Shown here in pieces: positions 53,801-64,000 of a DNA stretch of 64,000 nt. The stretch is from the NCBI GenBank assembly GCA_963210315.1, contig OY723300.1, forward strand, positions 1,984,001 to 2,048,000. The letters run 5' to 3'. Origin of the DNA: Rhynchopus euleeides. Taxonomy: Eukaryota; Euglenozoa; Diplonemea; Diplonemida; Diplonemidae. Every line of letters begins with the position of its first letter. Position 1 is the stretch's first letter. Below the pieces are notes generated by a model. It had not been told where the DNA came from. It saw only the letters and a program-made list of their open reading frames with translations, and made no database searches. A program made the translations under genes and the position numbers.

Positions 53801-56800
53801 CGTGTCCCTGCTTGATAGTGACCCTGCGCTCTCGGGAATCGACACAGGCGCTCTTGCGTACTCCGTGAAGCGGGGCCACATCGAGACGGTTGCAACCCTC
53901 CTCAGGCGGGGCGCCTCTACCCCCTCACGGTTCGACCGCCTGCTTTCCCACGAGTGGGCATGTTCCGAACCGTCGTCTGTGCACGAGGACATCCTGCAGC
54001 TGCTGATCCAGCACGGCGAGGAACCTTGTGTCGCAGATCTGGCCCGCTGTGGCTACATGGCATCAATAAAGCAGATGGTCGAAAAGTCTCCGGAGTCACT
54101 CAGCGACACCGACAGCCGTGGCAACACGGCTCTGATGAACGCATGCGTCAAGGAGGATACCGCGATGTTTGAAGCCATCCTGAACTACTGTGACATCCCC
54201 ACCACATCAGCGCATATCGACTTGAACACCACCAACGATGAAGCCCGCAGTGTGCTGTTCCTGGCATCCCAGGTGCAGGATGACGTTGCGAGGGTGACTA
54301 TGGTGCAACTCCTGCTGCGCCAGCCCTCCTTGACTGTCAAGAGGTCTGCAGCCCTTCCCAGGGCAGCCAGCCTCGGGCAGAAGGATGTGGTGCAGCTCCT
54401 CCTTGCCGACCCCTCGCGCTGCAGCGGGCACGAGGTGTACAACGAGAAGACAGCCCTCCAGCATGCTGTGTCGCAGGTCCGCACCGGCAGCGACATCGCA
54501 GCGCTGCTGTGCGTCCTCTCTGACCTCTACATCTGCCTGGCGGACCTCGCGTGCCACGGCCAGGCTTTGTTCTCCGCTGTCGAGGTTGCACTGCATCATC
54601 AGACCGACTTTGACATCGACGACGTGGATGACGATTTCGGGAGGACTGCCCTTGCATGGGTTTGCAGCTGCCGTGCCGACTCCGCCCCGTTGTGCAGCTC
54701 CTCTCAGTCAGCGTTGCTGTCACAACCCGACCCCACCCTCCAGTGCTGGGTTGAGCTGGGGGTGTTCGAATCGATCCAAGACCTGCCACCCGTCGCACCC
54801 TCCACGGAGTCCATCACCCGCCTCCGCTCCAAGAACGAGAGCCTCGACATCCCGACAGTGCAGCTCATGCGGTGCGACAGCATCTCCTCCCTGTCTGGCC
54901 CTGTCCTGCTGCGAGGCATGACTGTGCTCTACAAGGTCCCCGAAGCGTCCTCCCTGTCGTGCCTCCCCCAAGAGACACCCGCAGGGGTGCTCTACGTGGC
55001 AGGCCTGCTGGTGGCCGACGTGTCGCCCTCCCCGGAGCAGCGTGTATGGCGCGTGCGCCTCTCCCCATACCTGTCGAAGGAATCTGCCACGGAGGAGGTA
55101 ACTGCGGGCATCGATGATCTCTTCGTGCTCCGCAACAAGACAGTGCACCTTGCAGAGGCTCTCCTGAGGCGTGGCGCCGACATCGACGCTCTCGACTCGG
55201 TTGGGAAGAGTGTCGTGCACCTCGCTGTGGAGTACGGCAACATCTCTATGGCGCGGTTTCTCATCTCCCGCGGGGCTGACATCCACGGCGGTGCAATGTA
55301 CGCCTCTGCGCATCGCGGCGACCTGCCTCTCATGCAGACGCTGCTGCAGGAAGGCGTGGGCGTGCTGGACTGCTGGCTCGGGAAGTACCCCGGCTCTGCC
55401 GCCAGGACACTGCAGGTCGCGGAGGTGGTGGTGCGTGAGCTGCTCGCCCTCGACCTCCCTGCCAGCGATGTGCCAGACGACGCTATCCCTTCACTCGCCT
55501 TGTGCGCAAGGCATGGGTGGGTGGAGCTGACACGGCTGATCCTCGAGAAGTACCCAGACCTCATCCGGCGCAGGTTGCGAGGTGCCCGAGTGACCCCTGC
55601 TGAGGCGGCTTGTAAGAACGGCCACCTTGCAATCCTGGAGCTCCTTGTCGCAGCTGGTGCAAAGCTCAACATCACCAACGACCTGGGCGAGGGGTTGCTG
55701 TTCATTGCGTGCCGTGCGGGCCACGCCGACCTTGCGGAGTTTCTCGTGAAGCACCCGCAGGTTGGCCTTGTCGGCAGTCGGGCACTCGCGGTGACTTCGT
55801 CCTGTGAGCACTACGACATCACCGAGGTTCTGCTCCGGCACTCAACAGCAGAAGAGAGAGCAGCCGCAGCTGCCGAGGAGTTCTTCGGAAAAGACGTGTT
55901 CAGAGGAGCCCAGTCGGAGGATGGCGCGCTGAAAGTCATCCATCTGCTACCGGACTGCGTCACAGACCACCACCTGCTGCACTTTGCAGTGCGTGGCTGG
56001 GAGAAGGCTGTGTCTGCCTCCCTGCAGTGTCTCAAAACGAACGCGAGCTGCACCACCGAGGGGCTGTGGAAGGTGTGCAATGAGGTCACGCGCTTGCTGG
56101 TCAAGAGGCCCCCGCTGGCGCTCCTGATCAGCACGCCTGGCAAGCTGCAAGCTGGAGAGAGCTGTATCGTGGTGGACCACGAGAGCAAGTCGAAGGCGCA
56201 CGCCACCATAGCTGAAGTCTGCACCGAAGGGCAGACGCCCACCCAGGCGCTGGGGGGTGTGCGTGTGGTGGTGGAGTACGCCCAGACCCTCCGGCGCAGT
56301 GAGGTGTTCGCCTGCCAGCTCTGCAGAGAGGAGGACCGTCAATCGTGCGAGCGAGGGCGCGACGCGCTGTGGGGCATCCTCAAGGAGGTGTTGGTGTTCT
56401 GCAGTGCAGCGCCGCATATCGCAGCGGACGCTGTGCTGCGGGAGATCGGCACGTCGCACCCTGCCCAGCGCCTGTACGCAGCTCTGCGCAACGTCTGTTT
56501 GAGGGGTCTGATGTACTTCTTCGAAGGGCTGGAGGCGGGCCTCAGCTTCGCCTCCAGCAAGCTGTTTGAGACCCTGCAGTTCTTCGTCCTGCGCCAGCTC
56601 TGCCTCCCGAGCGAGTCGCGCGTGTCCTTCCACAACCTCTGCAGCGAAGAGAGGCTGCACTACTTCCGAGTGCTGGCAAGGACAGTGTATGTCAACGGCG
56701 TGGAAGGCGAAACACCCTTAGATCTGGCATGCGAGTCAGGATGGGGCGAAGCTGTCACGGCATTGATGCACAGCCAGGAGACCGCATTTGCACACTGCAA

Positions 56801-59688
56801 CGAAGAGCCAGGGTCGGTCTCCCTCGTGTGCGAGAGGGTGCGTGAGATTTCCAGCAGCATCCCAGCAGACGACGTGTCTTTGCAGTCACACCAGCCCATC
56901 CTGCAGCTGGCGTCCATCGCAGAGACCCTGATCGAAAAGGGGTCGTACATCAACGCACTGGATGTAGACCTCCTGTGCCTGCTCCGTGCCTTCAATGCCA
57001 AAGTGTTGGCAGCCTGCCCTGCGCTGAGGCAGGGTCTGGACAACATCGGCGACGACGTTGTGGACCTTCATTTTGACTCCGCGGCGCAGCCTTCTGAGGA
57101 GGACCTCGTCGGGCCGGAGGCGAGGTGGAATGTGCAGGTGACGCGTTACCATAAGATAGAGTCGGTGCACGAGACGACTGTGCGACACTTCACCCGGACC
57201 ATGGAGCTGGGCATCTTCCACCTCGCAGCCCACCAGGGAAATGAGGAGAGCATACGGTATTTACTGGAGGCTGCAGACTGTTCCGGATGCAGTGAGTGTG
57301 ACAACGACTATTCGGGCTGCCTCCCGCGGGACTACGCCCAGTCGACAGTGTCACACAACCTGCTTCTGGAGGGAGAGCGCAAGATTGGGCGGCTTCCGGC
57401 GATTTCAGACATTGATTTAGTCCTGTGCGTTGAGGATAACGTCCTCGAGTTCGACATGATGCTGCTGCTGCGGAATGTTCTGTTCGGGTGCTGCACGGAG
57501 AAGCCGCCAGATGAAGACCGCGAGCTGGGCAGCCTACCTGATGACGGGCAGGACCCCCTGACTCAACCCCCCAGGAAGCAGAAGATGTCCGCGAAGGAGA
57601 TTGTCAAGGCCATCGAAGGCCTCGGGGTGGGAGCGTTCCTGTGGGAGCCTTACACAGACGCGTCGTACGTCATCTGCAACGCCTCCCTGCACAGGCTGGA
57701 GGTGGAGAGCCGGAGGTCCTTGGTGGCTTTCTCGGAGGGGACTGACGAGCGGGATGGGCTCCCGGAATTTTCATCAGCGTCGCGGCAGGCGCTTGTGGAG
57801 AACATTCTGAACACACACTCTGGGGATATGGCGCGTTGGCGCTGCCAGTGCGGACACGTGCAATGCGATCGGGAAGGGCTGACCTGTACCAAGTGCCGCT
57901 CCTCCTCCAGGGATGTGTCCTTCTCTTCAGTCTGGCTCGACGACCTGCGTGCATCGGGTAGCATCCGCATGACTTTCGGTGTTCACGACCACGATGAGCG
58001 CGAGTCGCTGTGGAAGAGATGGAAGTTCGAGCCGTTCTCCAGCCTGCACGCATTCCTCCTGGAGCCCGAGGCCGACCCGCGAGGCACCCCCGAGGGCGAG
58101 CGGTACAACCAGGCGCTCGTCATCGAGAGCTACCTTGGGAGCAAAATTGCCTTCTACTTCCTGTTTGTCTGCTTCTACATCGCCTGGCTGGTGCCGCTCA
58201 GCGTCACGGGGGTGTTCTTCACAGCGTGGCAGGGCATCAGTGGCGTCGACAACTCCGTGACTGTGGGCAACTGCTTTGTTGTGATTGGGTGGGCCAGTGT
58301 GTTCACCTCAAGGTGGCAGCGAAAGGCGAGCGAGTTTGCGTACTTCTTCGGGACTCGGGACCACGAGGAGCTCGCGATCCCTCGCTCAGAATTCATGCTG
58401 AACAAAGGAGGTTTCGACACGTACCTGCACCCTGTCACGACAATGACGGAACCACGGTTTGGGTACTGGCAGCGGCTGCCTCGCCGCCTGCTGACTGGGT
58501 TTCTCACGCTGCTGATGATCAGCATCGTTGGTGTCGTGATGGTGGCCAACTTCCGCCTGCGCAAATACCTCGACCCAGAAGGGGATAACCTCGCAGGCCA
58601 GATCTTGGCGGGTGTGGAGAATGCAGTGAGTGTGATCCTGCTGGATGCTGGCTACCTTCATGTCGTGGAGCTCTTCATCGACTGGGAGAACCACCGCACC
58701 AATGAAGACCACCAGTCCGCGCACATTATGAAGACATTCATCTTCCAGTTTGTCAACGCGTTCTCGGGGCTCATCCTCACCGCCATCTATGGTATGCTAT
58801 GTGGTGCCTATGTGGTGCGATGTAGTGGGGCGTTGTCCGAGCTGTTGTTGCCACTTCCCCTCGCACACAGACACACCCGGTGAGCTGCTGACACAACTTG
58901 CGGCTCTGATGTTCATTCAGAGCCTCAAGTCGCAAGCGCAAGAGAAGTTCATTGTCGCCTGCCTTGTGCTGGTCAGGAACCCGACAATCCGCAGTCGTCT
59001 CCGGAGTCTGCTGGGGGGAGGCGGGGAAGAGCGGAAGAAGCGCAAGGGGAGTACATACGAGTTTGACGAACGGGAGCGTGCGATGCTTTCCGATTCACAG
59101 AAGCCGAATCTCGACAAGAAGTGGCTCTTCGACGACATGACGATGGTGTGCCTCCAGTTTTCATACGTCATCTGCTTTGCGAGTGTGCTGCCGTTGGCGC
59201 CAGTGATAGCATTGCTCGCTATTTCGTTGGAGCTGCGGACTGACCTCTTCAAATATCTCTTCCTGGGGCAGCGTGCCAGCCCGAGCAGGGCGTCCGGAAT
59301 CGGAAACTACTTGGCGATCCTGAATATCGTCACGTATCTGGCTGCCCCAATCAACGCGGTTGTCGTATTCAGCAAAGGGTCAGCGACGCGGCGGGCCTGG
59401 AGGGAGCATACGTATCTGGAGGATGTGTTCACAAGCAGTCATCCCCAGATCGCAAGCGCCATCACACTCATGTCTGCCCTTGTCTTCGTGAAGTTCCTTG
59501 CCAACAATCTTTCCACCAATGCACTGTGGGTTCGAAACGCAGTCTCGCATGCAAAGTTCAAAAAAAAGAAGCAAGACGAGGGTGAGGTCCAAGAGCGCCC
59601 ACCTACAACAAACGAGAGCGACGGTCTCGAAACCCACAAGATTCAAGTGCTGCCGAGCCCCTCGCTCGAAGGGCCTCTCTTCACATAA
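50898..59688 (+). CDS. Giant ankyrin-repeat/PDZ-like/anoctamin (TMEM16) membrane protein
   Basis: Two exons, 50898-58791 and 58871-59688, 2903 residues. Ankyrin repeats lie in clusters: about 55-90, 335-380, 570-645, 880-1270, 1410-1655 and around 1935 and 2100. Residues about 378-445 look like a PDZ domain (LGLHAV, SPASECLEVGDIITSIAGTPL). A CxC...CxxC finger sits near 2314-2340. Residues about 2395-2880 form an anoctamin domain: IESYLGSKIAFYFLFVCFYI, SRWQRKASEFAYFFGT, PRFGYWQRLPRRLL, then in exon 2 LQFSYVICFASVLPLAPVIA and SLELRTDLFKYL, with nine or ten hydrophobic segments. Anoctamins are calcium-gated chloride channels or lipid scramblases. Of the TMEM16A calcium ligands in helices 7-8, Glu and Asp of the SLELRTD segment are kept, one position is Asp and one is Met. 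So it may be a scramblase or channel with altered calcium control. Ankyrin repeats probably anchor it; that is inference. Confidence 0.87.
58792..58870 (+). other. Intron of the ankyrin-anoctamin gene
   Basis: GTATGC donor, acceptor CGCACACAG; 79 bp, phase 1. Splicing joins LTAIY to DTPGELLTQLAAL, continuing the anoctamin membrane domain; reading through gives an early stop at 58883. Confidence 0.85.
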
Positions 59689-60168
59689 CGCAGACGTCGA
59701 TGGGAATGCGCGCGGCGGCAAGGACTGTGCCTCCGTTATCATGTTGAGGAAGCTGTCGCGACATCCAGCAAATTGACGAAACACACATGCCACTTCGATA
59801 TCTTTCCCCCAAAGGCACATTCATTCATTTTTCCAGCTCACCATGACACGATACTTATGTGCGAAGCCGACAAGCTCTTTCACAGAGGTCCTTGACGGGA
59901 ACCAAAGGCGTGCGAACAGGTCCGCAGCAGCAACAGCGATGGAGAACGGCCCCTCTTCCCATGTCCCCCTTGACACCACACCAAGGCAGCCTCAAGAGGT
60001 GCACCTTTTGCTCCGACAGTCTGCATGCAGATGTGATGGAGGTCGCCCACACCCCCTCCTCCTCCCGACAGGCTGCATCCCCCGCGCACCCCCAGACACA
60101 GCTTCTTCTTTCTCTCTGGACACCTTCTGCAGCCCACACACACACAGCCCCGCCCTTCCTCCGCCGTC
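59689..60168. other. Spacer with C/T-rich leader
   Basis: No gene. TCTTTCTCTCTGGACACC to CTTCTGCAG (60132) is a candidate splice acceptor for the gene at 60169. Confidence 0.5.
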
Positions 60169-60846
60169 ATGCCCCTGATGTCCGCCGCCCGTGCTGGTGC
60201 GCCTTCCGGGGCACGGGCCGTCGCCTTCGGCAGCGGCACGGCCAGGGACGGCCGCGCCACCACCACCACCACCACCTGCCGCGCGCCGCGCACGGCACCC
60301 ACCCCCTGCGCCAAGCGCCGCGCCGCCCCCACAACCCGGATTCCCGGCAAGCCGAAGTGCGGGACCCCCAGGCGAGTGGGTGCGAGCAGCAGCAGCACCG
60401 CCACAGACACTCCGACGGGCACTGGCACCCCCACTCCTATCACCACCACCACAGCCACCGCAACCACAACCGCCAGCAGTCCCGCCACCGCCACCTTGCC
60501 GCTGCGCTTCTCTGCGGAGGTGCTGCACGACGCGCAGCAGCTGCGCGTGCAGGTGACGCCGCCTGCGGAGGCGGTGGTGCCGCTGCCGCACCTTGTGTGG
60601 GATCAGGACGGGGAGCGGCTCGTCGCGTCAGCGCCGTTCGGGACCTACGCCGAGGGCCGCCGCGATGCTGAGGCGCGTCGCGAGGCGCGGGCAGAGGCGA
60701 AGCGCGCACGCGACCGCGAGTTCGCGTGGCTGATGCGGGCCATGCGGGAGCTGGCACCGCAGCTGTCGCCGGCAGATGCCCCACGCGCGAAGGCGGAGGG
60801 TGTGCTGGACACGCTGCACTGCCTGATGCGGCAGATCGGGCGCTGA
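60169..60846 (+). CDS. Thr/Ala-rich low-complexity protein with charged helical C-terminus
   Basis: A 225-residue protein not recognised. Residues 1-110 are low complexity: Ala/Arg-rich, then long Thr runs with Pro and Ala. Residues 110-150 look like a small beta-rich stretch (LRFSAEVLHDAQQLRVQV, LVWDQDGERLVA). Residues 160-225 are a helical, Arg/Glu/Ala-rich region ending in HCLMRQIGR. The CAC/ACC repeats give long open frames in other phases too, so the frame choice rests on the C-terminal part, the ATG after the pyrimidine tract, and its plus-strand orientation like its neighbours. Could be nucleic-acid binding because of its basic character, but that is only a guess. Confidence 0.55.
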   Translation: MPLMSAARAGAPSGARAVAFGSGTARDGRATTTTTTCRAPRTAPTPCAKRRAAPTTRIPGKPKCGTPRRVGASSSSTATDTPTGTGTPTPITTTTATATTTASSPATATLPLRFSAEVLHDAQQLRVQVTPPAEAVVPLPHLVWDQDGERLVASAPFGTYAEGRRDAEARREARAEAKRARDREFAWLMRAMRELAPQLSPADAPRAKAEGVLDTLHCLMRQIGR

Positions 60847-63844
60847 GGCTGTAGTCCGGGTGCATGTGCATATGCATGTGTCTGGCAGTAGTATGTCGTG
60901 AGGCGCCGATGTGCTTACATGCAAGCAATGCTGAGTCACGAGGCAGACATACTCAACAACTTTTGCTGGGCACCTGCGTACGATGCCGCTCGCTCGCGGG
61001 CATGTCAGGGGTTGTTGGTCGGACCGCCGGGCACGGACATGGGCCTGGAAACGGATATGGAGACGGACATGGATACGGACGCGGTGGCTGTGGTGCACTC
61101 CACTGTCGACATGCAGCACTCCGCCGTCCTTTGCGGCCCAACCGAATCCTGTGCAGTAGCAGTTTCTGGATGCTTTCCTCTGCAGGGGGCGCAAGCCCGC
61201 GACTGTGCTTCTTGCCGCTGTAGTCGCGCAGCCTCCCGCAGCACCTCAGGGGTTTTCGGCAGCCTCGCCCGCCTCTGACGCTCTCGGAGGTGCTGATCTT
61301 GCTGTCCGCGTTGTTTGGGGAATCACCAGGACGACGATGAATCAGGATGTTCAAGCCCCAAGCCGATTCGACATGATGCATTTCAGTGGCGAAGTTGGTC
61401 TCCCCGCAGATCTGTCGCAGGCCGCGACGTCTCGTTCCGCCGCACCCACCCTGGCAACGCAACTGGGTGGAGGAGATGATTGCCTTTGGGCAGAAGGCGG
61501 CTGAGATGAAATCAATACGGTTGACCCGCTGACGATCAGCCGTGCAAGCTCAGCTGTTAAGCTGCCCCAGCAGCCGCCGAAGGGCAGGATCTTCAAGTCG
61601 GAGCCACTGCGGCGAAATTCCCGGGGTGGGTGGGTGGGTGGTTGCTGGGGGGTGGGGGTGTTGCACAGAACATGCATGGTGTCTGGGTTTTTGCGGGTGC
61701 TCTTGCTTTTGCTGTGCCTCTGTAGTGCCAATTGACACTTCCCCGAAATCCCATCCGCACACACTCATTTTCATCCTGTATTCTGGTTGCATCAGAGTGA
61801 TGTGTTGTGTGTGTCCGAAAGGTAAGCGCGACACTGATATTTTGTTGATCGCACGAAACTCACAGAACGGTTTTGCCTGCGGATGTGTGGTGTGTCCATT
61901 GACAGGCGCATGATGAGAGTGTGTGTCACGGCAAGCACTTCCCACCCACTTCCTTCGGTCGCGTGCACTTCCGCCTGACGAGCACCTTGTTGGGAGACAC
62001 ACTTACACTCCACGTCCCCACCGTGCACGTCACCAGAAGTTTGCACACACTGAACAAAGCAACACAAAGTAAGACAGAATGTACCCGGCAATCCTTGTAT
62101 TTGCTTTTCTAATTCCGCGGGCTGGCTCTCGCGAACTTCAACCCCGCCCTGTATTCCCATCCCCTGTATCGATGTATTCCCCAGTCTTCACTTTCCCTCG
62201 CTCCACCCAGGCCCAGGCCCACCCCCACACCCACACATACCAGAACGAATCAGAACCGTCACAATTCACATTTTTAAACGTGATTGAAATGAAATGAAGG
62301 TGAAGGTGGAGGTGAAGGTGAAAGGGCACGCAATCAGGTTGTATTCTGTCTCCCATCCCTTTCCCTCCACCTACACGCCCACGCCGGTTTGCTTTTCTTT
62401 TCCACAACTATTTTCCCGCGCCTCGGGATGCCTGATATGATATGATATGAAATGAACTTCACTGAATTAAGCTGAAATGGAATGAAATGACATGACATGA
62501 AGAAAACCAAGGTGAAGTGAAGCCTGTGTGTTAAAGAGTGCAGCTGGCAGCTCATCTGAACTGTGGCTGCACTACTCCGCAACAAAGACTCAGATGCAGC
62601 GAACCCCTGCTTTGATCAGCCAGGGGTCTAAGCTGTGGTCTGTGATCCGTCATCTGTGATCTGTTCTGTGTGGGTGTCCACCCTTCCGCACCGCACACGC
62701 CCCACCCCCGCTATAACTTGAGAGCAGTGAGAGCACACGGGTTCTGAACGCACAGTGCTCTGCTCCTCTTGGTTGCTTTTTCTTGTTTTTCTCATTCCGC
62801 GGGCTTGCCTTACCTGGCACCCGCTGGAAACGCGATGTCGCGATCCTTTGTCGCGCGCACATCCAGTTACACACCCCCACATTCCATTGCCATCAGTCTG
62901 ATGGTCGGATGGAAGTTGCAACCCCCCCCCTCGAATATACCCGTCTAGAGATTAGAAGCCATCGCTGCGTTCCGCAGTCATTTTGTTCTCCCGTTTCCGT
63001 TCCCAGTTCCCAGTTCCCAGTACCCACCTACCCCCTACCCATCTTCGTAAGGAGTGTAAGCAGGCCTGTGCTATGTGCTGTGTGGTTTGTTTTGGTTGGT
63101 TGGCGCTTGCTGTGTGACACGTACATCAACGGGGTCACAGCGCAGCGTTTGTGTAAGTGGTTTCTGGCCAGGTATTGGGTCGTCTCGGGGAGGGGTGGGG
63201 CAGGGGTGGGTGGGTGGGTGGGGAGGTTGCTCATGCTGTGCGCATGCATGCATGCATGCGTGTGGGAGAGGCGGCGCCCGTGCTGACCGTGGGTCTCAGT
63301 GCGGGTGTGCGATCCCCTGTGCGTGTGGATGCAGGCGTGGGTGTGCGGCAGTGGAGAAGCGGCATCAGAGTCGGCTCAGCAGTGCGAGCGACACTAATAA
63401 TATAATCAGGAAACTCTCATCGGGGGCCCTTCGCTGTGCCACTGTACGTGTCTCAGTGTGTGACGTGACAGGCAGTTCAGTGAGCCAGCTCACCTTTTCT
63501 CAGTTTCTGTCGACACTGTGTTAGGACTGATCATGTCATCCTGCAACATGTTGGCAAGAGGTGAGTGTGTGTTGTAATGTTGAGGTTAAGTTGCAGTTGC
63601 TGTGCGCGTGGGTGGTTGTGGCATGCTGCAGCACGTTGTTGGGAAGTGAAGAGAGGAAGGTGAAAAGCACGGCCCCCCACCCCACAAAACCCAACCCTCC
63701 CCCACCACCAGCACCAACACTTGCGCGAGGTGCAACACTGTTTGCGTGTTCCGTGCAACACCACAGCCGCACCACACCACACCGTGCTGACACCCACAGG
63801 TCCTTTTCTTGGGGAAATTGGCACAGACAGCAGCAGCACACAGA
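60847..63844. other. 3-kb gene-free stretch
   Basis: Contains short AATGA/GATAT-type purine-rich simple repeats at 62286-62330 and 62434-62515, a GCATGCAT run at 63241-63259, and GGGGGCCCTTCGCTGTGCC at 63422 resembling one end of the short TIR family. No gene recognised. Confidence 0.45.
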
Positions 63845-64000
63845 ATGCAGAGGTGCGGCGGGATGGGACGGGTGGGCGTGCTGCTGGCTGTGGGGCTGGT
63901 GGTTGGTGCGGATGCACGTGCAGGCTGGGGCCGGGAAGGACGCGGGGCAGACGCAGTGTGTCCCGGGCTTCTGCAGGGGACACCCGCGGAGGACCGCGCA
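63845..64000 (+). CDS. N-terminus of a secretory protein, cut by window edge
   Basis: Open frame of 52 codons from ATG at 63845 to the end. It begins MQRCGGMGRVGVLLAVGLVV followed by GADARA: a short charged start, a hydrophobic core and a small-residue cleavage site, typical of a signal peptide. The rest (AGWGREGRGADAVCPGLL) is too short to identify. A pyrimidine stretch and AG-rich CAGCAGCAGCA lie just upstream. Product unknown. Confidence 0.55.
   Translation, partial: MQRCGGMGRVGVLLAVGLVVGADARAGWGREGRGADAVCPGLLQGTPAEDRA

Noticed and set aside
1-64000. Spliced-leader RNA, tRNA or rRNA genes
   Set aside because: I looked for the diplonemid leader ending CTTTATTG as I remember it, for tRNA B-box-like text and for rRNA blocks, and found none that fit. 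A proper covariance search would be needed.
1-64000. Retroviral, LTR or other virus-derived elements
   Set aside because: No reverse transcriptase, integrase, capsid or protease-like frame and no long terminal repeats were seen. The 60-bp block B repeat at 13251 is too short and belongs to a tandem unit.

Overview
This looks like nuclear DNA of a protist with a large, GC-rich genome. Coding regions are long and mostly uninterrupted, with a G/C-ending codon bias. The three introns seen are short (76-154 bp) and of GT-AG type. Eight of the nine complete genes or edge genes that lie right of about 1.5 kb are on the plus strand, and so is the ninth (cut by the right edge); the only minus-strand gene is cut by the left edge. 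Several genes have a pyrimidine tract plus AG close to the start codon. One-way gene arrays with such tracts suggest polycistronic transcription and spliced-leader trans-splicing, so my best guess is a euglenozoan, perhaps a diplonemid. A dinoflagellate relative or another SL-using protist remains possible. I did not find a spliced-leader gene, and no tRNA or rRNA gene was recognised.

Layout. 1-295: 5' part of a Cys/His-rich protein on the minus strand. 296-1571: divergent strand-switch region holding a 109-bp minisatellite. 1572-5520: three plus-strand genes (secretory-type ankyrin protein, SAM plus coiled-coil protein, CCCH zinc-finger protein). 5.5-29.6 kb: about 24 kb without a convincing gene, filled with hairpin-bearing tandem arrays (6.2-7.4, 9.1-10.0 and 10.5-11.2 kb), a dispersed 360-bp repeat, short terminal-inverted-repeat elements and long poly-C/poly-G runs. 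29.6-32.0 kb: three-exon asparaginase-like/ankyrin gene whose catalytic residues look lost. 35.4-39.6 kb: a coiled-coil protein and a purple acid phosphatase. 39.6-49.4 kb: repeat block made of a TA-flanked MITE, a 41-bp C-rich minisatellite (about 2.8 kb), a truncated DDE transposase, a CCCGG-rich element and a 2.2-kb inverted palindrome of 31-bp hairpin repeats. 49.4-64.0 kb: a WD40 protein, a 2903-residue ankyrin-PDZ-anoctamin protein, a Thr/Ala-rich protein, and the start of a secreted protein at the right edge.

How the genes relate: no metabolic operon is visible. Three of the genes carry ankyrin repeats, so protein-protein scaffolding is a recurring theme, but I see no evidence that the genes form one pathway. 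The points most worth pursuing are the degenerate asparaginase fused to ankyrin repeats, the giant ankyrin-anoctamin, the palindromic hairpin array together with the other hairpin arrays, the 3-bp-target-site MITE family, and a TA-target MITE nested twice inside the ends of other elements.
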